Source: Streptomyces sp. NBC_00683
GTDB taxonomy: Bacteria; Actinomycetota; Actinomycetes; Streptomycetales; Streptomycetaceae
Reading direction: 5' to 3'
Assembly (NCBI RefSeq): GCF_036226745.1
Contig: NZ_CP109013.1
Location: 7,440,001 to 7,504,000 of the forward strand
Length of the DNA stretch: 64,000 nucleotides
The position numbers were made by a program, and so were the translations under genes. The notes beneath the pieces are model-generated. The model did not search any database and was not told the DNA's origin. It was given only the letters and a program-made list of their open reading frames with translations. Shown piece by piece: positions 36,701-47,000 of the stretch. Numbering within the stretch: position 1 is the first letter of the stretch; each line of letters begins with the position of its first letter.

Positions 36701-39700
36701 ACGTTCGAGTCGGCGGGAATGGACCCGCGTTCTCTGCGGGGCCGCAGCGTGGGTGTGTTCGCGGGGGCCTCGTCGTCCGGATACAGCGTCCCTGGAGCGC
36801 TGGGCGCAGACGGGCACCTCCTGACCGGCAACGCGCCGAGTGTGATTTCCGGTCGAGTCGCCTATGTGTTCGGGCTGGAAGGTCCGGCCGTCACTGTGGA
36901 CACGGCATGCTCGTCCTCCCTGGTGGCGTTGCACTGGGCGGGGCAGGCGCTCCGCGCCGGTGAGTGCGAACTCGCTCTCGTCGGCGGTGTGACGGTGATG
37001 GTCACGCCAGGCATGTTCGCGGAGTTCGACCGGCAGGACGGGCTGGCCGCCGATGGCCGCTGCAAGTCGTTCGCGGCTGCAGCGGACGGGACGGGCTGGG
37101 GCGAGGGCGTCGGTGTGCTGCTGGTGGAGCGGCTGTCGGACGCCGAGCGCAACGGCCACAAGATTCTCGCCGTGGTGCGGGGCAGCGCAGTGAACCAGGA
37201 CGGCGCGTCCAACGGCCTTACGGCGCCGAACGGACCGTCCCAGCAGCGGGTCATCCGCCAGGCACTGGCCAACGCACGGCTCACCGGCGCCGACATCGAC
37301 GCGGTGGAGGCGCACGGTACCGGCACGCGGCTGGGTGACCCGATCGAGGCGCAGGCGCTGCTGGCCACCTACGGCCAGGAGCGAGGTGAGAGCGGCGAGC
37401 CGTTGTGGCTGGGGTCGGTGAAGTCGAACATCGGTCATACGCAAGTGGCCGCGGGTGCGGCCGGTGTGATCAAGATGGTGATGGCGCTGCAGCACGGTGC
37501 GCTCCCGGCGACGCTGCATGTGGATGAGCCGTCGCCGCAGGTGGACTGGTCGACGGGCGCGGTGGAGCTGCTCACCGAGGCGCGTCCCTGGCCCGAGACG
37601 GGCCGTCCGCGCCGCGCCGCGGTGTCGTCGTTCGGCATCAGCGGTACCAACGCGCATGTGATCCTCGAGCAGGCTCCGGAGTCCGAACCCGCAGCGCTCG
37701 ATGTGACGCCGAAGGCGCCGGGGCTGGTGCCGTGGGTCGTGTCGGCGAAGTCCGAGCCCGCGCTGCGGGCGCAGGTGGAGCGGTTGTGGTCGTTCGTAGC
37801 CGAGCGGCCCGAGCTGGATCCGGTGGATGTCGGCTGGTCGCTGGCGACGACGCGTGCCGCGCTGGAGCATCGCATGGTGCTGTCATCCGGCGGCGACGTG
37901 CTTGCCGCGGGTGCGGCCGCCGAGGGTCGGACCGCGTTCCTGTTCACCGGCCAGGGCTCGCAACGCGCCGGCATGGGCCTGGCCCTGTACGAGGCGTTCC
38001 CGGTGTTCGCCGAGGCGTTCGACGCGGTCTGTGCCCGGCTCGACGTCCGGCTGGAACACCCGCTGCCCGACGTCCTGGCTGACGGGACCGACCTCGACCA
38101 CACCATGTGGGCCCAGGCCGGCCTGTTCGCCCTCGAAGTCGCACTGTTCCGGCTCGTCGAGTCCTGGGGCGTCACCCCGGACGTCCTGCTGGGTCATTCC
38201 TTGGGCGAGATCACCGCCGCGCACGTGGCAGGCATCCTCGACCTGGACGACGCATGTGTCCTGGTTGCCGAACGGGGCCGGCTCATGCAGGCCCTGCCCG
38301 CCGGCGGTGGCATGCTTGCCGTACAGGCCACCGAAGCCGACGTCGCGGACTCCGGCCTGGACATCGCCGCAGTCAACGGGCCGAGCTCCGTGGTCCTGTC
38401 CGGCGCCACCGAAGCCATTGAGCGGTACGCGGCCGAGTGCGCGGCCCGCGGCCTGCGGTTCAACGTTCTGTCGGTGTCGCACGCGTTCCATTCGGCCTTG
38501 ATGGAACCGATGCTCGAGGAGTTCGCCAGGGTTCTGGACGGTCTTACGTTCCGCCCGGCGCAGATCCCGGTCGTGTCGAACCTGACGGGTTCGGTGGCCG
38601 AACCGGGCCTGATGCAGGAGCCCCGATACTGGCTCGGTCAGGTCCGTCAGGCTGTCCGTTTCGCCGAGGGCCTCGCGGCCACCGCAGAACTCGGTGTCAG
38701 TCGTTACGTGGAGATCGGTCCGGACGGAATTCTGTCCGCCATGGCTCAAGAGGCCAGGGCAGAAGCGGAGTTCGTGCCGGTACTGCGCAAGAACCGAGAC
38801 GAGGTCGACACGGCGCTCACGGCGGCCGGCCGCCTGTGGACGTCCGGCGCCGGCATCGACTGGTCGGCGCTGTTCGCCGGTTGGGGCGGCAGGGCCGTTG
38901 ATCTTCCGACGTATGCGTTCCAGCGGGAGCGGTTCTGGCCGGAGCTATCGCTGACGTCCGCTGCGGGCGGTGGCGGTGAGCTGGTGGATGCGGCGTTCTG
39001 GGATGCGGTGGAGCGGGAGGACTTGGAGGAACTCGCGGGTCTGGAGTCGGCGTTGCCGGCCTTGTCTGCGTGGCGACAGCGTCACCAGGAACGGTCGATG
39101 CTCGATTCGTGGCGCTATCGGGTCGCGTGGAAGCCGCTGGACAGCTTGTCGTCGTCGGCGGTGTTGACCGGTGTGTGGGCGGTCGTCGGTACCGAGGACC
39201 CGGAGGTGTCCGCCGCGTTGGAGGCCGCGGGCGCGACCGTGGTGGGTGTCCCGGTCGAGGAAGTGCCTGGGCTGCCGGGCCTGGCGGGCGTGGTGTTGTC
39301 CGCGTCCGGTTGGGCGGAGACGCTGGCCGTGGTTCAAGAGTTGGGTGAGGTCACGGCGCCGCTGTGGGTGGTGACGCGTGGTGCGGTGTCCGTGGTTGGT
39401 TCGGACCGGCTCGGCGATCCGGACCTGGCCGCTGTGTGGGGTCTGGGCCGCGTGGCGGCACTGGAGTTCCCGCAACGCTGGGGTGGTCTGATCGACCTGC
39501 CCGAGGCCGTGGACTCGGTGATCGTCGAGCGGCTTGTCCAGGTCCTGGCTGCGGGTGGTGGTGAGGACCAGGTCGCGGTCCGCGAGTCCGGGGTGTACGG
39601 CCGTCGGCTGGCTCGTCCGCTGTCTGGCGCGGTGCCGGGCACGCTGTGGAACCCGGACTCGTCCGGCACCGTGCTGGTTACGGGTGGTACGGGTGCCCTG

Positions 39701-40999
39701 GGCGTGGAGGTGGCCCGTTGGCTGGCCGCTCGGGGTGTGCCGCACCTGCTGCTGACCAGTCGATCGGGCGTTGCACCGGAAGGCCTGGCCGAGGAACTGG
39801 CCGGGCTGGGCGCACAGGTCACGGTTGCCGCCTGCGACGTGGCCGACCGCGACGCCCTGGCCGCGGTGATTGCTGGTGTTCCGGAGCAGTGGCCGCTGAC
39901 CGGCGTCGTGCACGCGGCCGGTCTCGATGTTCCGCAGCGGCTGGAGGAAGCCACCCCCGAGGCCTTCGCCTCGGTGCTTCGGGCCAAGGTCGACGGAACC
40001 AAGCACCTGGACGAGCTGACCGCGGATCTGCCACTCGACTTGTTCGTGGTGTTCTCCTCGATCGCCGCCACTTGGGGCAGCGGCGGCCAGTCGGCGTACG
40101 CGGCGGGCAACGCCTTCCTCGACGCCTGGACACAGCACCGCCACGACCGAGGACTTCCCGGCACGTCGGTGGCCTGGGGTCCGTGGGCCGGGGCAGGAAT
40201 GGCCGCGGACCCGGAAGCGGCTCAAAGTCTGCGCCGGCGTGGGTTGCTGCCGATGGACCCGGCCCTGGCGATCCGGGCCCTGGCCGAGGCGGTCGACCAC
40301 GGTGACAGCAGCCTCACGGTCGCCGACGTCGACTGGACACGCTTCGCCGAAGCCTTCACACTCCTACGGCCCAGCCCGCTGCTCCACGAGTTCACCGGAA
40401 CAGCCGAAGCCCTGAACGCCGGAGCGGCTCCGGCCGACGAGCCGGAGGCGAATGCCGGTGCCGAGTTGCGGCAGCGGTTGGCGGACGCTCCGGCCGGACA
40501 ACGTCAACGGATCCTGCTGGACATGGTCCGGGCCACGGCCGCGACCGTCCTGCGACACCGTGATCCGAACGCGATCGGAGCCGGCGAGGCGTTCAAGGAC
40601 CTCGGGTTCGACTCCCTCATGGCCGTCGAGTTCCGCGATCACCTCAACCGGCAGACGGGCTTGAGCTTCCCGGTGAGTCTCGTCTTCAACTTCCGTTCGC
40701 TGCAGGCGGTGGCCGACCTGCTCCTCGCCGAGCTCATGCCGGAACCGACCGCACCGGACGCCTCCGACACCCGTGACGCCGAGATCCGTGGCGTCCTCGC
40801 CGCGATCCCGATCGAGCGGCTGCGGGAGGCCGGGCTCGTGGACACGTTGCTGAAACTGGCGGAACCTACCGGCGCCGTCGAGCCCTCCTCGACCGAGAGG
40901 CTCGACTCGCTGGACGACCTGGACGCCGAAGCCCTTATCGAAATCGCGCTCGACGCCGCACGGCACGAGGCCAGTTCTGGAGAATCCAATGACCGCTGA
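9635..40999 (+). CDS. Giant modular type I PKS, six modules (D-I), 10,454 aa
   Basis: Complete gene of 10,454 residues, roughly 1.1 MDa. Order: N-terminal docking coiled coil (about 1-32); D KS-AT-DH-ER-KR-ACP; E KS-AT-KR-ACP; F KS-AT-KR-ACP; G KS-AT-DH-ER-KR-ACP; H KS-AT-DH-ER-KR-ACP; I KS-AT-KR-ACP; C-terminal docking domain (about 10,368-10,454). KS Cys: 193, 2171, 3665, 5152, 7122, 9092. AT Ser: 621, 2606, 4095, 5591, 7558, 9522. ACP Ser: 1948, 3445, 4933, 6905, 8873, 10327. ATs of D, F, G and I are malonyl type (HAFH); those of E and H are methylmalonyl type (GHSQGE with YASH). It performs six elongations: saturated, methyl plus hydroxyl, hydroxyl, saturated, methyl plus saturated, hydroxyl. 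Six modules in one chain is large but known for polyene PKSs. It is co-transcribed with genes 1 and 3 by spacing, and its end overlaps gene 3. Confidence 0.98.
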   Translation: MADEAQLLNQLKWMTTELRQAQRSLRQVEEREHEPIAVVGVSCRFPGGVRSPEDLWRLVRDGVDGIGDFPDNRGWSDEGDFVRQGGFLHDADRFDASLFGISPREALAMDPQQRLLMESAWEVFESAGIDPRSLRRTRTGVYVGTNGQDYASLLNADEAEGYVSTGASASVISGRVAYAFGLEGPAVTVDTACSSSLVALHLASRALRSGECGLALVGGVTVMSTQAAFVEFDRQDGLAADGRCKAFSAGADGTGWGEGVGLLLLERLSDAHRNGHRILAVVRGSAINQDGASNGLTAPNGPSQQRVIRQALANARLTGADVDVVEAHGTGTRLGDPIEAQALLATYGQERGETGEPLWLGSVKSNIGHTQAAAGVAGLIKMVMAMRHGVMPATLHVDEPSPQVDWSAGAVELLTEARPWPGADRPRRAGVSSFGISGTNAHVILEQAPEPEPIAVTRQASGLVPWPVSAKSEPALRAQVDRLREFAAERPELAPVDVGWSLATTRAALEHRAVLVAGEGTLATGVASEGRTAFLFTGQGSQRAGMGLGLYEAFPVFAEAFDAVCARLDVRLERPLREVLTDGVDLDRTAWAQAGLFALEVALFRLVESWGVTPDVLLGHSLGEITAAHVAGILDLDDACVLVAERGRLMQALPAGGGMLAVEATEADVVDSGLDIAAVNGPNSVVLSGASEAIERYAAECAARDLRFNVLSVSHAFHSALMEPMLDEFATVLAGLTFHPAEIPIISDLTGAVAEPGVMQQTEYWLNQVRQAVRFADGVTALEAMGVTRYLELGPDGVLSGMAQENVADAEFIPVLRKDRDETDTVLTAAGRLWTSGVDVEWTQLFAGWGGGVVDLPTYAFQQQRFWPQPNPGAGDLAAVGLTSAGHALLGATVALADGDAVVLTGRLALGAQSWLADHLVLDQVVVPGAALVEMVLRAGQEVGCGLLRELVLRAPLVLPESGGVQVQVCVTGPNESGDRPVEIYGRVDSTDEWTLHASGSLAEQVGAEAAFDLSVWPPQGASAVDVDGFYEALAEVGFGYGPVFQGVQAAWRDESGVYADVVLPEPGVGQVDRFGIHPALLDAALHPANLLSEGPGEQGPRLPFAWSGVELFAVGATTLRVAIRPKGESITVQAADGTGMPVAVVRSLVSRAVSAEQLSSAGHADEALFAVEWVTLPPGAAASGETVEAPAWTVLRAAGDGSVEQVLGEVLRGVQEWLADEGTFGSRLVVLTRGAVPADAGQAVDPVGAAVWGLVRSAQSEHPERIVLVDTDPATPATLATEERLDLALLAGVDEPQVAVRDGALLVPRLARAVSGGLVLPDHNWRLLPGTDGTLESLHIEAADTLTLPLEAGQVRVAVRAAGVNFRDVLLGLGMYPEPGVMGSEAAGVVVEVGPDVEDLHVGDRVFGFFTGVFAAEAVTDRKLLARVPEGWSWAQAASLPVVFATAWYGLRDLAGVRSGESVLIHAAAGGVGMAAVQLARHWGLEVFATASPGKWPTLIANGVDPARIASSRDLDFEERIRTATGGRGIDVVLNSLAGEFVDASLRLLAPGGRFLEMGKADVRAGLDVPYFAFDLSEAGPEGMGRILAEVVALFEQGVLEPLPLTAWDVREAVTAWRHMAQAKHIGKNVLSFPVRPNPDGTVLITGGTGTLGGLLARHLVTEHGIRNLLLLSRQGSDAPGASDLVADLAELGAQARLVACDAADRDALAVVLADIPADTPLTGVVHAAGVLDDGVFTALTQERLETVLRAKATAAVNLDELTRDIDLAMFVLYSSASATFGTPGQANYSAANAYLDALATHRRTEGLPGLSLAWDMWQQASAMTGHLQDRLVRGLPTEQALSLFESALGRAEAQLVPVNLDLAAVRAAGEIPALLRGLVSGRVRRGVAQASGTGLALAQRLRSVPESRRLPMLLDLVRGSAATVLGHASADAIGERQAFKDLGFDSLTAVELRNRLTADTGLRLPVALVFDYPNPTVLSDHLLTQFFDTSDAAVEPTRQLAVTGTDEPIAIVGMACRFPGGVTSPEDLWDLVADGVDGMSPFPTDRGWPTGLTSRAAGVGGFIQDMDGFDAELFGISPREAVAMDPQQRLVLESAWEAFETAGMDPRSLRGRSVGVFAGAASSGYGVNARLPEGADGHQVTGSTTSVISGRIAYTFGLEGPAVTVDTACSSSLVALHLATQALRGGECELALAGAVTVMVTPGMIAEFDRQDGLAGDGRCKAFAAAADGTAWGEGVGLLLLERLSDAERNGHRVLAVVRGSAVNQDGASNGLTAPNGPSQQRVIRQALANARLTGADVDVVEAHGTGTRLGDPIEAQALLATYGRERGESDEPLWLGSVKSNIGHTQAAAGVAGVIKMVMALRHGVLPATLHVDEPSAGVDWSAGAVELLTESRAWPEVDRPRRSGVSSFGISGTNAHVILEQAPVRVPVPAASVPGVSAWVVSAKSEAALRAQVERLGAYVADDPGLDPVDVGWSLATTRAALERRAVVVGESRDELLAALPMATSGTVGSGGVVFVFPGQGSQWVGMARELWDTSAVFRERLTECETALAPFVDWSLTDVVLHDGDVDRVDVIQPVLWAVMVALAEVWRSAGVVPSAVVGHSQGEIAAACVAGWLSLDDAARVVALRSKALVAVAGGGGMVSVAAGRETVEELTSDRVSVAAVNGPSSTVVSGDDEALDAFMAECEGRDIRTRRIPVDYASHSQRMDQLREQILADLAGLSPVVGTVPMLSTLTGGVVEGGLDGEYWFDNLRSTVEFETAVRSLLAQGMRTFIEVSAHPVLTVGVEETVDAVGVEAVVLGTLRRGEGGMRRVLSSLGEAWTAGVDVDWTAVLTGRQVSLPTYAFQHERFWLDAPSPSPSVQGTAGVVDAVESRFWDAVERGDLDELAGTLQLSEAPQLLGSVVPALASWRRERRQRSVIDTWRYRVVWKPLEATQTATLSGTWLVVGPEGSDVAGALTGAGAEVVGLPVDAVSDRAALAVRIAEARDVRGVVLVAGSASAGRAAAGGGVVADELTHLTVLLQALGDAGFDAPLWVATRGAVAVGASDRVVDAVQAAVWGLGRVAALEFPQRWGGMIDLPAELDARASGRLAAVLADAAEDQVAVRGSGVYGRRLAHAVPTVVADEGWQPSGTVLVTGGTGALGVEVARWLAGRGVPHLVLTSRRGVAPEGLVEELAALGTRVSVVACDVADRDALAEVISGVPAEWPLTGVVHAAGVGDAQLLEVADRDTTAAVVGAKVDGVVHLDELTVGLPLDLFIVFSSGAAIWGGAGQGAYAAGNAFLDAWAQDRRERGLPATSVAWGPWDGAGMAVQGDTQQLLRRRGMSPMDPELAIRTLAAAVDTDQSGLTVADINWPTFAASFTAIRPSRLLAELPEAISTPVSSDENDASTGLRGQLDGMQTAQRRQLVLDVVRTHAAAVLGHAGAESVEAGRAFRDLGFDSLMAVEIRNRLQSVTGLRLPASLVFDHPTPLVLTESLLAELTGNEPGAPSQTRPVSTAIGADEPVAIVGMACRFPGGVTSAESFWDLVKSAGDAVGPFPSDRGWPASIAGWGAFLDGADEFDADLFGISPREALAMDPQQRLLLETAWEAFESAALDPGMLRGSSTGVFVGGTASGYGTGTQMPQGAEGHLLTGNATSVMSGRVSYTFGLEGPAVTVDTACSSSLVALHLAAQALRTGECDMALAGGVTVMASPGVFAEFDRQGGLASDGRCKSFAASSDGMGWGEGVGLLLVERLSDAHRNNHQILAVLRGSAVNQDGASNGLSAPNGPSQQRVIHQALTNAHLTGADIDLVEAHGTGTRLGDPIEAQALLATYGQTRGDTGQPLWVGSVKSNIAHTQAAAGVAGVIKMVMALRHGLMPATLHIDEPTPQVDWSAGAVELLTEARPWPESDDRPRRAAVSSFGISGTNAHVILEQAPTPEPQPTVPTRQAPGLVPWIVSAKSEAALRAQVEQLQSFAAGCRELDGVDVGWSLATTRAALEHRAVLAGDGILTQDVAGEGKTAFLFTGQGSQRTGMGLGLYEQFPVFAEAFDAVCARLDVRLERPLRDVLTDGTDLDHTVWAQASLFALEVALFRLVGSWGVTPDVLLGHSLGEITAAHVAGILDLDDACTLVAERGRLMQALPAGGGMLAVQATEADVADSGLDIAAVNGPNSVVLSGTTEAIEHYAAQCAARGLRFNVLSVSHAFHSALMEPMLGEFATVLSGLTYHPARIPVVSNLTGAIAEPGVMQQPEYWLNQVRQPVRFTDGVTAIDAMGVTRYVELGPDGVLSAMAQNTTSDAEFVPVLRKDRDETDTALTAISRLWATGAPVDWTAVFGGWGGRVVDLPTYAFQRARYWPEPAAEPTAAPSNGDLTETRFWDAVEREDLQQLASELELSEAPAALGDVLPVLSTWRRRRRERSVVDSWRYRVTWKPLTGPPSTASLTGTWVVVGSGRTDVAAALTGAGASVINVPLDDGSTGRQDLAATLERLAGEAHDLSGVVLLADAVEDLPARSGVPAPLAVVLSLLQALADADLTVPLWVATCGAVSTGKSDPLRSPGQAAVWGLGRVAALEFPQQWGGMVDLPAELDARAAARFAGVLADGGEDQVAVRGSGVHGRRVLRAEPVAPTSGTWSPSGTVLVTGGTGALGSMVARWLAGRGVPHLVLTSRGGVAPEGLVEELSESGARVTVAACDVADRDALAAVIAAIPAEWPLTGIVHTAGLDAPQRLEEAAPQVFASVLRAKTEGTVHLDELTAGLPIDLFVVFSSISATWGSGGQGAYAAANAFLDAWVQHRRDRGLSGTSVAWGPWAEGGMATREETEDYLRRRGLNALDPALAMRALAEAVDGGLDALTVADVDWPAFMSAFTSARPSPLLADLPEAGRADGAVGGTADADLPWRGELTAVSQVRQQEMLLDLVRGLASTVLGHSGVDEVEPERAFRDLGFDSLMAVELRNLLATHTGLTLPATLVFDYPAPRFLAEYLRTLLLDAAQPADLVPTSVGAADEPIAIVGMACRYPGGVDSPERLWDLVAGGTDAMSAFPTDRGWPANVADAAGGLGGFVHDAAEFDAGLFGISPREALAMDPQQRLLLEAAWETFESAGMDPRSLRGRNVGVFAGASSSGYGYGGVPGSDGHLLTGTANSVISGRVAYVFGLEGPAATIDTACSSSLVALHWAAQALRAGECNLALASGVTVMASANVFTEFDRQDGLATDGRCKSFAAAADGTGWAEGVGVLMLERLSDAERNGHHVLAVVRGSAVNQDGASNGLTAPNGPSQQRVIRQALANAHLTGADVDVVEAHGTGTRLGDPIEAQALLATYGQERGAEDEPLWLGSVKSNIGHAQAAAGVAGVIKMVMAMRHGVLPATLHVDQPSLQVDWSAGTVELLTEPRSWPVSDRPRRAGVSSFGISGTNAHVILEQAPDVVEPVQAPMDLPTRTPAVVPWVVSAKSEASLRAQVERLRSFVTELPELDPVHVGWSLATTRAAQEHRVVLAGDTVLASGGDVLAAGVAAEGRTAFLFTGQGSQRAGMGLGLYEAFPVFSEAFDAVCARFDARLERPLREVLTDGVGLDQTMWAQAGLFALEVASYRLVESWGVTPDVMMGHSLGEITAAHVAGILDLDDACVLVAERGRLMQALPEGGGMLAVQATEADVADSRLDVAAVNGPHSVVLSGEVGAVERYAAECADRGVRFSVLSVSHAFHSALMEPMLDEFAGVLNGLTFHPAQIPVVSNLMGAIAESGLMQEPDYWLRQVRQAVRFADGVTALEAMGVTRYVELGPDGVLSGMAQETVVGAEFIPVLRKDRDETDTALTAMSRLWAVGAGVDWTAVFTGWGGRVVDLPRYAFQRERFWSEPGVTGGDAGALGIEGAGHALLGSVVALADGDGVVLTGLVSVGAQPWLADHVVSGHVVVPGTALVEMVLRAGQEVGCGLVRELVLRAPLVLPESGGVQVQVRVEDPDASGDRPVHIHARAEGTDEWTLHASGSLAEQAGSEADFDLSVWPPQGADAVDVDGFYEALADAGFGYGPVFQGVQAAWRDASGVYAEVTIAESADGFGIHPALFDAALHPSGLILSNGTETAGPRLPFAWSGVELFAVGATTLRVAIRPEGEGITLQAADGTGAPVAVVRSLVSRAVSADQLSSAGRDDDALFAVEWVEVSPGAAVSGEPAEVPAWKVLAAGDGPVEQVLGEVLHGVQEWLADEGTFGSRLAVVTRGAVPAGSGAVDVVGAAVWGLVRSAQSEHPDRIVLIDTDPATEEQLDVALLAGVDEPQVAIRGGALLVPRLTRAGGGGLVLPDHNWHLLPGTDGTLESLHIEAAGTLPLGNGQVRIEVRAAGVNFRDVLLGLGMYPEPGTMGSEAAGVVVETGPGVDDLAVGDRVFGFFDGGFAAEAVAGRELIVKVPVGWSWAQAAAVPLVFATAWYGLRDLAGVRAGESVLIHAAAGGVGMAAVQLARHWGLEVFATASPGKWPTLTANGVDPARIASSRDLDFEERIRTATGSRGIDVVLNSLAGDFVDASLRLLTPGGRFIEMGKADVRAGLDVPYFAFDLTDAGTERMGRILAEVVALFEQGVLEPLPLTVWDVRQAVTAWRHMAQAKHIGKNVLTLPARPNPDGTVLITGGTGTLGGLLARHLATQHGIRHLLLLSRQGPDAPGTSDLVADLSELGAQTRIVACDAADRDALTAVLAQIPQDAPLTGVVHAAGVLDDGIFTALTQERLETVLRAKATAAANLDELTRDTDLAMFVLYSSASATFGTPGQANYSAANAYLDALATHRRTEGLPGLSLAWDMWQQASAMTGHLQDQLGRGLATEQGLALFDAALTRPTAHLVPVNLDLAGIRAAGEVPALLRGLVAGRVRRAVAQASGTGLALMQRLRSVPEAQRLQALLELVRGSAATVLGHASADAIGERQAFKDLGFDSLTAVELRNRLTAATGLRLPATLAFDYPNPAVLCEYLAQQFFGELEPVAARQVTADRNDEPLAIVGMACRFPGEVASPDQLWNLVADGMDGISPFPLDRGWPALADMVRLGGFVQGADSFDAGLFEISPREALAMDPQQRLLLEAAWETFESAGMDPRAFRGRSVGVFAGAASSGYGAAGIPGAEGHMLTGTASSVISGRLSYTFGLEGPAVTVDTACSSSLVALHLAAQALHSGECDMALAGGVTVMATPGAFIEFDRQDGLAGDGRCKAFSAAADGTGWSEGVGLVMLERLSDAERNGHQVLAVVRGSAINQDGASNGLTAPNGPSQQRVIRQALANARLTGADIDAVEAHGTGTRLGDPIEAQALLATYGQDRDGNEPLWLGSVKSNIGHTQSAAGIAGVIKMVMALRHGVLPATLHVDEPSPEVDWSAGAVELLTESRPWPEVDRPRRAAVSSFGMSGTNAHVILEQASPGVPVRVPAAPASGVSAWVVSAKSEAALRSQVERLGAYVAGDAELDPVDVGWSLATTRAALEHRAMVVGESRDELLASLTTAVGSVAGPGGVVFVFPGQGSQWVGMARELWDTSPVFRERLTECETALAPFVDWSLTDVVLHDGDVGRVDVIQPVLWAVMVALAEVWRSAGVVPSAVVGHSQGEIAAACVAGWLSLDDAARVVALRSKALVAVAGGGGMVSVAAGLGTVEELTSDRVSVAAVNGPSSTVVSGDAEALDELMAECEQRGIRTRRIPVDYASHSQRMDQLRERILADLAGLSPAAGAVPMLSTLTGDAVNGDLDAQYWFDNLRSTVQFETAVRSLLERGMRTFIEVSAHPVLTVGVEETVDSAGVEAVVLGTLRRGEGGMRRVLSSLGEAWAAGVDVDWSRVLTGRQVPLPTYAFQRQRYWPQSLPSGTGQFASGHALLETVVSLAERAGTLLTGLLSVDAQPWLSDHLVLGRIVVPGAALVEMVLRAGQEVGCGLLRELVLQAPLVLPESGGVQVQVRVEDPDPSGDRPVHVHARAEGTDEWTLHASGSLAEQAGSEADFDLSVWPPQSADAVDVDGFYEALAGVGFGYGPVFQGVQAAWRDASGVYAEVTVAESADGFGIHPALFDAALHPSGLIPSNGTETAGPRLPFAWSGVELFAVGATALRVAIRPEGEGITVRAADGTGAPVAIVRSLVSRAVSAEQLSSAGHAGDALFAVEWVTLPPGAAASGETAEAPAWTVLPAAGDGSVEQVLGEVLHGVQEWLADEGTFGSRLVVLTRGAVPADAGQAVDPVGAAVRGLVRSAQSEHPERIVLVDTDPATEEQDVDLALLAGVDEPQVAIRGGALLVPRLARAGGGGGLVLPDHNWHLLPGTDGTLESLHIETVGTLPLETGQVRVEVRAAGVNFRDVLLGLGMYPEPGTMGSEAAGVVVETGPGVDDLAVGDRVFGFFDGGFAAEAVAGRELIVKVPVGWSWAQAAAVPLVFATAWYGLQDLAEVRAGESVLIHAAAGGVGMAAVQLARHWGLEVFATASPGKWPTLIANGVDPARIASSRDLDFEERIRTATGDQGIDVVLNSLAGEFVDASLRLLTPGGRFVEMGKTDVRAGLDVPYFAFDLAEAGPERMGQILGEVVALFEQGVLEPLPLTVWDVRQAVTAWRHMAQAKHIGKNVLSLPARPNPDGTVLITGGTGTLGGLLARHLVTEHGIRHLLLLSRQGSDAPGATDLVDTLQEAGAVVDVVACDAADRDALAAVLATIPTEAPLTGVVHAAGVLDDGVFTALTQERLETVLRAKATAATNLDELTRDTDLAMFVLYSSASATFGTPGQANYSAANAYLDALAVRRRAEGLPGLSLAWDMWQQASAMTGHLQDRLVRGLPTEQALSLFDLALGRAEAQLVPVNLDLAAVRAAGEVPALLRGLVSGRVRRGVAQASGTGLALVQRLRSVSEGRRLPMLLELVRGSAATVLGHVSADAVGERQAFKDLGFDSLTAVELRNRLTAATGLRLAATLVFDYPNPAVLSDYLAQQFFGAQEPVPTSPARVVPLDEPLAIVGMACRFPGEVTSPDQLWDLVTGGVDGMSAFPANRGWPAEVPGGAAGLGGFVHDVDRFDPALFNISPREAVAMDPQQRLLLEAAWETFESAGMDPRSLRGRSVGVFAGASSSGYSVPGALGADGHLLTGNAPSVISGRVAYVFGLEGPAVTVDTACSSSLVALHWAGQALRAGECELALVGGVTVMVTPGMFAEFDRQDGLAADGRCKSFAAAADGTGWGEGVGVLLVERLSDAERNGHKILAVVRGSAVNQDGASNGLTAPNGPSQQRVIRQALANARLTGADIDAVEAHGTGTRLGDPIEAQALLATYGQERGESGEPLWLGSVKSNIGHTQVAAGAAGVIKMVMALQHGALPATLHVDEPSPQVDWSTGAVELLTEARPWPETGRPRRAAVSSFGISGTNAHVILEQAPESEPAALDVTPKAPGLVPWVVSAKSEPALRAQVERLWSFVAERPELDPVDVGWSLATTRAALEHRMVLSSGGDVLAAGAAAEGRTAFLFTGQGSQRAGMGLALYEAFPVFAEAFDAVCARLDVRLEHPLPDVLADGTDLDHTMWAQAGLFALEVALFRLVESWGVTPDVLLGHSLGEITAAHVAGILDLDDACVLVAERGRLMQALPAGGGMLAVQATEADVADSGLDIAAVNGPSSVVLSGATEAIERYAAECAARGLRFNVLSVSHAFHSALMEPMLEEFARVLDGLTFRPAQIPVVSNLTGSVAEPGLMQEPRYWLGQVRQAVRFAEGLAATAELGVSRYVEIGPDGILSAMAQEARAEAEFVPVLRKNRDEVDTALTAAGRLWTSGAGIDWSALFAGWGGRAVDLPTYAFQRERFWPELSLTSAAGGGGELVDAAFWDAVEREDLEELAGLESALPALSAWRQRHQERSMLDSWRYRVAWKPLDSLSSSAVLTGVWAVVGTEDPEVSAALEAAGATVVGVPVEEVPGLPGLAGVVLSASGWAETLAVVQELGEVTAPLWVVTRGAVSVVGSDRLGDPDLAAVWGLGRVAALEFPQRWGGLIDLPEAVDSVIVERLVQVLAAGGGEDQVAVRESGVYGRRLARPLSGAVPGTLWNPDSSGTVLVTGGTGALGVEVARWLAARGVPHLLLTSRSGVAPEGLAEELAGLGAQVTVAACDVADRDALAAVIAGVPEQWPLTGVVHAAGLDVPQRLEEATPEAFASVLRAKVDGTKHLDELTADLPLDLFVVFSSIAATWGSGGQSAYAAGNAFLDAWTQHRHDRGLPGTSVAWGPWAGAGMAADPEAAQSLRRRGLLPMDPALAIRALAEAVDHGDSSLTVADVDWTRFAEAFTLLRPSPLLHEFTGTAEALNAGAAPADEPEANAGAELRQRLADAPAGQRQRILLDMVRATAATVLRHRDPNAIGAGEAFKDLGFDSLMAVEFRDHLNRQTGLSFPVSLVFNFRSLQAVADLLLAELMPEPTAPDASDTRDAEIRGVLAAIPIERLREAGLVDTLLKLAEPTGAVEPSSTERLDSLDDLDAEALIEIALDAARHEASSGESNDR
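9731..15600 (+). other. Module D: KS-AT(malonyl)-DH-ER-KR-ACP, full reduction
   Basis: KS 9731-10965 (Cys 10211). AT 11230-12125 (Ser 11495, HAFH from 11777; malonyl). DH 12290-13110: His 12389 in [10 protein letters not shown], that is HxxxDxxxxP rather than HxxxGxxxxP (Asp 12401-12403), with GYGPVF and the second catalytic Asp at 12881 (LLDAALH). The KR structural half, about 13130-13575, precedes ER 13640-14545, which has VNFRD and the nucleotide-binding [14 protein letters not shown] catalytic half 14555-15110: LDD at 14831-14839, Tyr 15002 (YSAAN). ACP 15365-15600 (Ser 15476). Expected product: an unbranched CH2-CH2 unit. Confidence 0.93.
15656..20085 (+). other. Module E: KS-AT(methylmalonyl)-KR(A-type)-ACP
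   Basis: KS 15656-16905 (Cys 16145). AT 17170-18080 starts [13 protein letters not shown], with Ser 17450 in GHSQGE and YASH at 17741-17752, the methylmalonyl-CoA signature. Dimerisation-element-like segment ([10 protein letters not shown]) about 18248-18405. KR 18410-19770: no LDD (GVGDAQLL), so A-type, with Tyr 19469. ACP 19855-20085 (Ser 19967). Gives an alpha-methyl, beta-hydroxyl unit. The AT with its flanking linkers is closely related to that of module H. Confidence 0.92.
16740..18150 (+). repeat. Methylmalonyl-AT cassette, copy 1 (module E)
   Basis: Covers the KS C-terminal edge, KS-AT linker, AT and the start of the post-AT region. Across the AT it aligns to the module H copy at a constant offset of +14856 (catalytic Ser 17450 and 32306; YASH 17741 and 32597), with a 6-nt length difference in the linker. 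Confidence 0.85.
20150..24545 (+). other. Module F: KS-AT(malonyl)-KR(A-type)-ACP
   Basis: KS 20150-21400 has Cys 20627; its second His motif reads KSNIAHTQ (Gly to Ala just before His 21155), unlike NIGH in every other KS here. AT 21650-22545 (Ser 21917, HAFH; malonyl). Pre-KR segment [11 protein letters not shown] 22709-22858. KR 22862-24215 lacks LDD (GLDAPQ; A-type) and has Tyr 23930. ACP 24320-24545 (Ser 24431). The KS stretch about 20330-21420 uses mostly C-ending codons. Expected unit: beta-hydroxyl without branch. Confidence 0.92.
24605..30470 (+). other. Module G: KS-AT(malonyl)-DH-ER-KR-ACP, full reduction
   Basis: KS 24605-25855 (IDTACSSS, Cys 25088; NIGHAQ instead of NIGHTQ). AT 26140-27045 (Ser 26405 in MGHSLGE; malonyl). 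DH 27197-28015 with canonical [10 protein letters not shown] (His 27299), GYGPVF and LFDAALH. KR structural half about 28040-28440; ER 28525-29400 ([17 protein letters not shown]); KR catalytic half 29425-29980 with LDD and Tyr 29873. ACP 30235-30470 (Ser 30347). Expected product: CH2-CH2. Its ER and KR are close relatives of those in D and H. Confidence 0.93.
30521..36375 (+). other. Module H: KS-AT(methylmalonyl)-DH-ER-KR-ACP, full reduction
   Basis: KS 30521-31770 (Cys 30998). AT 32036-32930: GHSQGE with Ser 32306 and YASH from 32597, so methylmalonyl type. DH 33086-33905 with canonical [10 protein letters not shown] (His 33191). KR structural half about 33930-34340, where a Trp conserved in D, G, K, L and M ([10 protein letters not shown]) is Arg (codon 34184-34186). 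ER 34430-35310. KR catalytic half 35325-35885 (LDD, Tyr 35777). ACP 36140-36375 (Ser 36251). Expected unit: a saturated carbon pair bearing a methyl, whose configuration is set by the ER. Confidence 0.92.
31590..33006 (+). repeat. Methylmalonyl-AT cassette, copy 2 (module H)
   Basis: Second copy of the methylmalonyl AT with its linkers. Similarity to module E stops after the post-AT region, where E continues to a KR and H to a DH. Confidence 0.85.
36425..40730 (+). other. Module I: KS-AT(malonyl)-KR(A-type)-ACP
   Basis: KS 36425-37675 (Cys 36908; [13 protein letters not shown] variant). AT 37930-38830 (Ser 38198, HAFH; malonyl). Pre-KR segment [13 protein letters not shown] 38984-39105. KR 39110-40385 has no LDD (GLDVPQ; A-type) and Tyr 40097. 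ACP 40495-40730 has Ser 40613 but an atypical body: [13 protein letters not shown], then VFNFRSLQ where the other ACPs have VFD(H/Y)P. As the last module of the protein, this ACP hands over to the KS of module J. Expected unit: beta-hydroxyl. Confidence 0.92.
40736..40996 (+). other. C-terminal docking domain of gene 2 product
   Basis: The tail after the last ACP has helices around [18 protein letters not shown] and VDTLLKLA, a Ser/Thr-rich linker, and a final acidic helix [16 protein letters not shown]. This matches the four-helix class 1a C-terminal docking domain known from DEBS-type PKSs and should bind the N-terminal coiled coil of gene 3. It is unlike the tail of gene 1. Confidence 0.85.
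40979..40988 (+). promoter_or_regulatory. Ribosome binding site of gene 3, inside the end of gene 2
   Basis: GGAGA at 40979-40983 lies 5 nt before the ATG at 40989. The start codon sits 11 bp inside gene 2 (its TGA is 40997-40999) in a different reading frame, an arrangement typical of translational coupling. Confidence 0.75.
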
Positions 41000-41090
41000 C
41001 TCGGCCGACCGAATCGTCGAAGCGCTGCGGACCTCTCTCAAAGAGGTCGAGCGGCTCCGCACCCAGAACCGGGAGATCCTGGCGGCGAAC
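40989..41090 (+). other. N-terminal docking coiled coil of gene 3 product
   Basis: About 34 residues before the KS, including [20 protein letters not shown], with regular hydrophobic spacing: a class 1 N-terminal docking coiled coil. By gene order it pairs with the class 1a tail of gene 2. Confidence 0.85.
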
Positions 41091-44000
41091 AGCGAGCCGG
41101 TCGCCATCGTGGCCATGAGCTGCCGCCTCCCCGGAGACGTCGCCGACCCCGATGGCTTCTGGCGCCTGGTGAGCACCGGCAGAGACGCCATCACGGACTT
41201 CCCCGCCAACCGCGGCTGGGAACAATCCGAGCGGGAGCAAGGACACGAGACGTACGCCCCCAGAGGCGGCTTCGTCCACGACGCCGACCTGTTCGACGCC
41301 GACTTGTTCGGCATCAGCCCGCGCGAAGCGCTCGCGATGGACCCGCAGCAGCGCTTGCTGCTGGAGGCTGCGTGGGAGGCGTTCGAAACGGCGGGGGTCG
41401 ACCCGCGCTCGCTCGCCGGAACGCCCACGGGGGTGTTCATCGGGGCTTCGCCCTCCGGCTACGGCCTGATCGATCAGGGCTCCGAGGACGCCGAGTCGTT
41501 CGCCCTGACCGGTGGCGCCAGCAGCGTCCTGTCGGGCCGCGTGTCCTACGTCTTCGGCCTTGAAGGCCCCGCGGTGACCGTGGACACGGCGTGTTCCTCG
41601 TCGCTGGTCGCACTGCACCTGGCCGCGCACGCACTCCGCCAGGGAGAGTGCCGCATGGCGCTGGTCGGCGGAGTGTCCGTGATGGCGACGCCCGGCTCGT
41701 TCGGCGCCTTCGCCAAGCAGGGCGGTCTCGCCTCGGACGGCCGGTGCAAGTCGTTCGCGACGGCTGCGGACGGCACCGGGTGGTCCGAGGGCGTCGGTGT
41801 GCTGCTGGTGGAGCGGCTGTCGGACGCGCGGCGCAACGGCCACAAGATTCTCGCGGTGGTGCGGGGCAGCGCGGTGAACCAGGACGGGGCGTCCAACGGT
41901 CTGTCTGCGCCGAACGGTCCGTCGCAGCAGCGGGTGATCCGTCAGGCGCTCGCGAACGCCCGGCTGACGGGTGCGGACGTGGACGTGGTCGAGGCCCATG
42001 GGACGGGAACGCGGCTGGGCGACCCGATCGAGGCGGAAGCGCTCCAGCTCACCTACGGCCGGAGCCGGGGCGAGGGTGGTGAGCCGTTGTGGCTGGGGTC
42101 GGTGAAGTCGAACATCGGTCACACGCAGTCTGCGGCCGGTGTCGCGGGTGTGATCAAGATGGTCATGGCGCTGCGGCACGGCGTGCTGCCTGCGACGCTG
42201 CACGTCGACGAGCCGTCGCAGCACGTGGACTGGTCGTTGGGTGCGGTGGAGTTGCTCACCGAGCCGCGTCCGTGGCCTGCGGTGGACCGTCCGCGGCGGG
42301 CGGGTGTCTCGGCCTTCGGTATCAGCGGGACGAACGCGCATGTGATTCTGGAGCAGGCCCCGGAGTCCGTCGAGCGGGAGCCGGTCGTCGAGCCGTCGGC
42401 GATACGTCCCGGGCTGGTGCCGTGGGTGGTGTCGGCGAAGTCGGCGGACGCGTTGCGGGCGCAGGTGGAGCGACTGCGGGAGTTCGTGGCGGATCGGCCT
42501 GAGTTGGATCCGGTGGACGTGGGCCGGTCGCTGGCGACGACGCGGGCGGCGTTGGAGCATCGTGCGGTGCTGGCCGGGGACACGACCCTCGCCACCGGTG
42601 TCGCGGTCGAGGGCCGGACCGCGTTCCTCTTCACCGGCCAGGGCTCACAGCGTCCGGGCATGGGACTGGGCCTGTACCAGCAGTTCCCGGTGTTCGCCGA
42701 GGCGTTCGATGCGGTGTGTGCCCGGCTGGACGTTCGGCTGAAGCGTCCGCTGCGCGGGGTCCTGACCGACGGGACCGACCTGGACCACACCGTGTGGGCC
42801 CAGGCCGGCCTGTTCGCGTTGGAAGTCGCGCTGTTCCGTCTGGTCGAGTCGTGGGGCGTGACCCCGGACGTGCTGTTGGGTCACTCGCTGGGGGAGATCA
42901 GCGCGGCCCATGTGGCCGGGATTCTGTCCCTGGACGATGCGTGCGTGCTGGTCGCCGAGCGCGGCCGCCTGATGCAGGCGCTGCCCGAGGGTGGTGGCAT
43001 GCTCGCCGTCCAGGCCACGGAAGCCGATGTCGCGGACTCCGGCTTGGACATCGCGGCAGTGAACGGCCCGAACTCCGTAGTCCTGTCCGGCACCACCGAG
43101 GCCATTGAGCGGTACGCGGCCCAATGCGCCGAGCAGGGCCTGCGGTTCAACGTGCTGTCGGTGTCGCACGCGTTCCACTCCGCGCTGATGGAACCGATGC
43201 TGGACGAGTTCGCGACCGTCCTGGCCGGCCTGACCTTCCACCCGGCCGAAATCCCGGTCGTGTCGAACCTGACCGGAGCGATCGCCGAACCCGGTGTCAT
43301 GCAGCAGCCGGAGTACTGGCTGAACCAGGTGCGGCAGCCGGTGCGGTTCGCCGACGGCGTCACAGCGCTCGAAGCGATGGGCGTGACACGGTACGTGGAA
43401 CTGGGCCCGGACGGCGTGTTGTCGGGCATGGCCCAGGAGACGGTCGCAGGCGCGGAGTTCATCCCCGTCCTGCGCAAGGACCGGGACGAGACGGACACCG
43501 CCTTGGGCGCGGTCAGTCGTCTGTGGACGTCCGGAGTCGACGTCGCATGGACGAAGCTGTTCGCCGGCTGGGGCGGCGGGGTCGTCGACCTGCCGACGTA
43601 CGCCTTCCAGCGGCAGCGGTTCTGGCCGGAGCCGGTCGTTCAGGCGGCGGGCGGTGATCTGGTCGATGCGGCGTTCTGGGATGCGGTGGAGCGGGAGGAC
43701 CTGGAGGAACTCGCAGGTCTGGAGTCGGCGTTGCCGGTCTTGTCCGCGTGGCGGCGGCGTCACCAGGAACGGTCGACGCTCGATTCGTGGCGTTACCGGG
43801 TCACGTGGAAGCCGCTGGACAGCTTGTCGTCGTCGGCGGTGTTGACCGGTGTGTGGGCGGTCGTCGGTACCGAGGACCCCGAGGTGTCCGAGGCCCTGTC
43901 CTCGGCTGGTGCGACCGTGGTCAGTGTCCCGGTCGAGGAGGTGTCGGGTCTGCCTGACCTGGCGGGTGTGGTGTTGTCCGCGTCGGGGTGGGCGGAAACG

Positions 44001-47000
44001 CTGGCCGTGGTGCAAGGCCTGAGCGAGGTAACGGCACCGTTGTGGGTGCTGACGCGTGGTGCGGTGTCCGTGGGTGGTTCGGACCGGCTGGAGAGCCCGG
44101 ACCTGGCGGCGGTGTGGGGTCTGGGCCGGGTCGCGGCACTGGAATTCCCGCAACGCTGGGGCGGTCTGATCGACCTTCCCGAGGTCCTGGACGCCCGGGC
44201 CGGTGCCCGGCTGGTAAGTGTCTTGGCCGCCGGTGGCAGCGAGGACCAGGTTGCGGTACGTGGGTCCGGTGTGTACGGCCGAAGGCTTGCTCGTGCGGTT
44301 CCGGCGGCTGTGGTCGGCGAGGGATGGCAGCCCTCGGGAACCGTCCTGGTCACCGGTGGCACGGGCGCATTGGGCGCGGAGGTGGCGCGGTGGCTGGCAG
44401 GCCGGGGTGTGCCGCATCTGGTGCTGACCAGCCGTGGTGGCGTGGCACCCGATGGCCTGGTTGAGGAATTGTCCGGGCTGGGCGCACAGGTCACGGTCGC
44501 CGCCTGCGACGTGGCCGACCGGAACGATCTGGCCGCGGTGATCGCCGGTGTCCCGGAGCAGTGGCCGTTGGCCGGGATCGTGCATGCGGCCGGGGTCGTC
44601 GACACGGAGGGGCTGGAGCAAACGAACGCTGCGGCGTTCGCGGACGTGGTGCGTGCCAAGATCGAGGGCACGGTGCTGCTGGACGAGCTGACCGCGGATC
44701 TGCCGCTGGATCTGTTCGTGGTGTTCTCCTCGATCGCCGCCACATGGGGCAGCGGCAGCCAGAGCGCGTACGCAGCCGGCAACGCCTTCCTCGACGCGTG
44801 GACGCAGCACCGACACGACCGTGGGCTTCCGGGGACGTCGGTGGCGTGGGGTCCGTGGGCCGGGGCCGGGATGGCCATGGATCCGGAAGCGGCCCGGAGT
44901 CTGCGGCGGCGTGGGCTGCTGCCGATGGATCCGGCCCTGGCGGTCCGGGCCCTGGCGGCAGCGGTGGACGGCAGGGAACCGTACGTGACCGTCGCCGACA
45001 TGGACTGGTCGGTGTTCACCCCGGCCTTCACCTCCTCCCGTCCCAGCGCCCTACTCTCCGACCTCCCCGAAGCGGCCGACGCACTCAGGACCGTGTCCGG
45101 TGATGCCTTGAGGGGTGGACCGGGGGCAGGGCTGCTGCAGCGGCTGGGCGACGCACCCGCCACGGAGCGGGCCCGGATCCTGCTGGATCTGGTGCGCGAC
45201 CGGGCCGCCACGGTGTTGGGACACGCGGGCGCGGATGCGGTCGAGCCCGGTAGGGCGTTCCGTGACCTGGGCTTCGACTCGCTGATGGCGGTCGAGCTGC
45301 GCAACCTTCTGACCGCGGACACCGGACTGTCACTGCCCGCGACCCTGGTCTTCGACCACCCCAGCCCGACCACCCTCAGCGAACATCTACTGTCGGAACT
45401 GGCGGGGGACACCCAGGAGGGCCCTGCTCCTGGGACGCGCGTCGCGGGCGCGGCGCAGGACGAGCCGGTGGCGATCGTAGGTATGGCCTGCCGTTATCCC
45501 GGTGGTGTGACGTCGCCGGAGCAGTTGTGGGAGCTGGTCGCCGCCGGGTCGGACGGGATCACTGCGTTCCCGGACGACCGGGGCTGGCCCACCGGCCTGG
45601 TCGACGCAACCGCCGCGGTGGGCGGGTTCGTCCACGACGCCGACGAGTTCGACGCTGCCCTGTTCGGCATCAGCCCCCGTGAGGCCCTCGCGATGGACCC
45701 CCAGCAGCGCCTGCTGCTGGAAGCCGCGTGGGAGACCCTCGAGGCAGCCGGTGTGAACCCCCGCTCACTGCGTGGCGAGCGGGTGGGTGTGTTCGCGGGA
45801 GCGTCCTCGTCGGGATATGGCAGCAACGGTGTCGCCGGCGCCGAGGGACATCTGCTGTCGGGAACCGCGAACAGTGTGATCTCCGGCCGCCTCGCCTACG
45901 TCTTCGGGCTCGAAGGCCCGGCGATGACGGTGGACACCGCGTGCTCGTCCTCCCTTGTGGCCCTGCACCTGGCCGCCCAGGGACTGCGGACAGGTGAATG
46001 CGACTTGGCGCTCGCCGGTGGCGTCACCGTGATGGTCTCCCCGGGCGCGTTCGCCGAGTTCGACCGCCAGGACGGACTGGCCTCCGACGGCCGCTGCAAA
46101 TCCTTCGCCGCCACCGCCGACGGGACCGGCTGGGCCGAAGGCGTCGGCCTGCTGCTGGTCGAGCGGCTGTCGGACGCCAAGCGCAACGGCCACCACATCC
46201 TCGCCGTCATGCGGGGCAGCGCCGTCAACCAGGACGGCGCCAGCAACGGCCTCACCGCACCCAACGGCCCCTCCCAGCAACGCGTCATCCACCAGGCTCT
46301 CGCCAACGCCCAGCTGACGACCGCGGACGTCGACGTCGTCGAAGCCCACGGGACGGGCACCCGTCTCGGCGACCCGATCGAGGCCCAGGCGCTCCTGGCC
46401 ACCTACGGCCAGAACCGTGGTGAGGGCAACGGACCCCTCTGGCTCGGCTCGATCAAGTCGAACATCGGCCACACCCAGGCCGCCGCCGGCGTCGCAGGCA
46501 TCATCAAAATGATCATGGCCATGCGCCACGGCCTCATGCCCGCCACCCTGCACATCGACGAGCCCACCCCCCAGGTCGACTGGACCGCCGGCGCGGTGGA
46601 ACTCCTCACCGAAGCACGCCCCTGGCCCGAGACCGACAACCGGCCACGCCGCGCCGCAGTCTCCTCCTTCGGCATCAGCGGCACCAACGCACACGTGATT
46701 CTGGAACAGGCTCCGGAGCCTGAACCGGCTCAGGAGCCTGTACAGACTTGCCCCCCGGGGCAGGTGCCGTGGGTGGTGTCGGCGAAGTCCGAGCCCGCAC
46801 TGCAGGCGCAGGTGGAGCGCCTCCGGTCGTTCGCGGCGGATGGGCCGGAGCTGGATCCGGTGGACGTCGCCTGGTCGCTGGCCACCAGCCGAGCCGCGCT
46901 GGAGCACCGTGCGGTGCTGGCCGGGGAAGCGACACTTGCCACTGGTATCGCCCGAGAGGGCCGGACCGCGTTCCTGTTCACCGGGCAGGGCGCGCAGCGT

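Noticed and set aside
9635..40999. Identification as nystatin or amphotericin-type six-module PKS
   Set aside because: The six-module size is similar, but the module order (three DH-ER-KR modules, three KR-only modules, two methylmalonyl ATs, no run of DH-KR modules) does not fit those polyene proteins.
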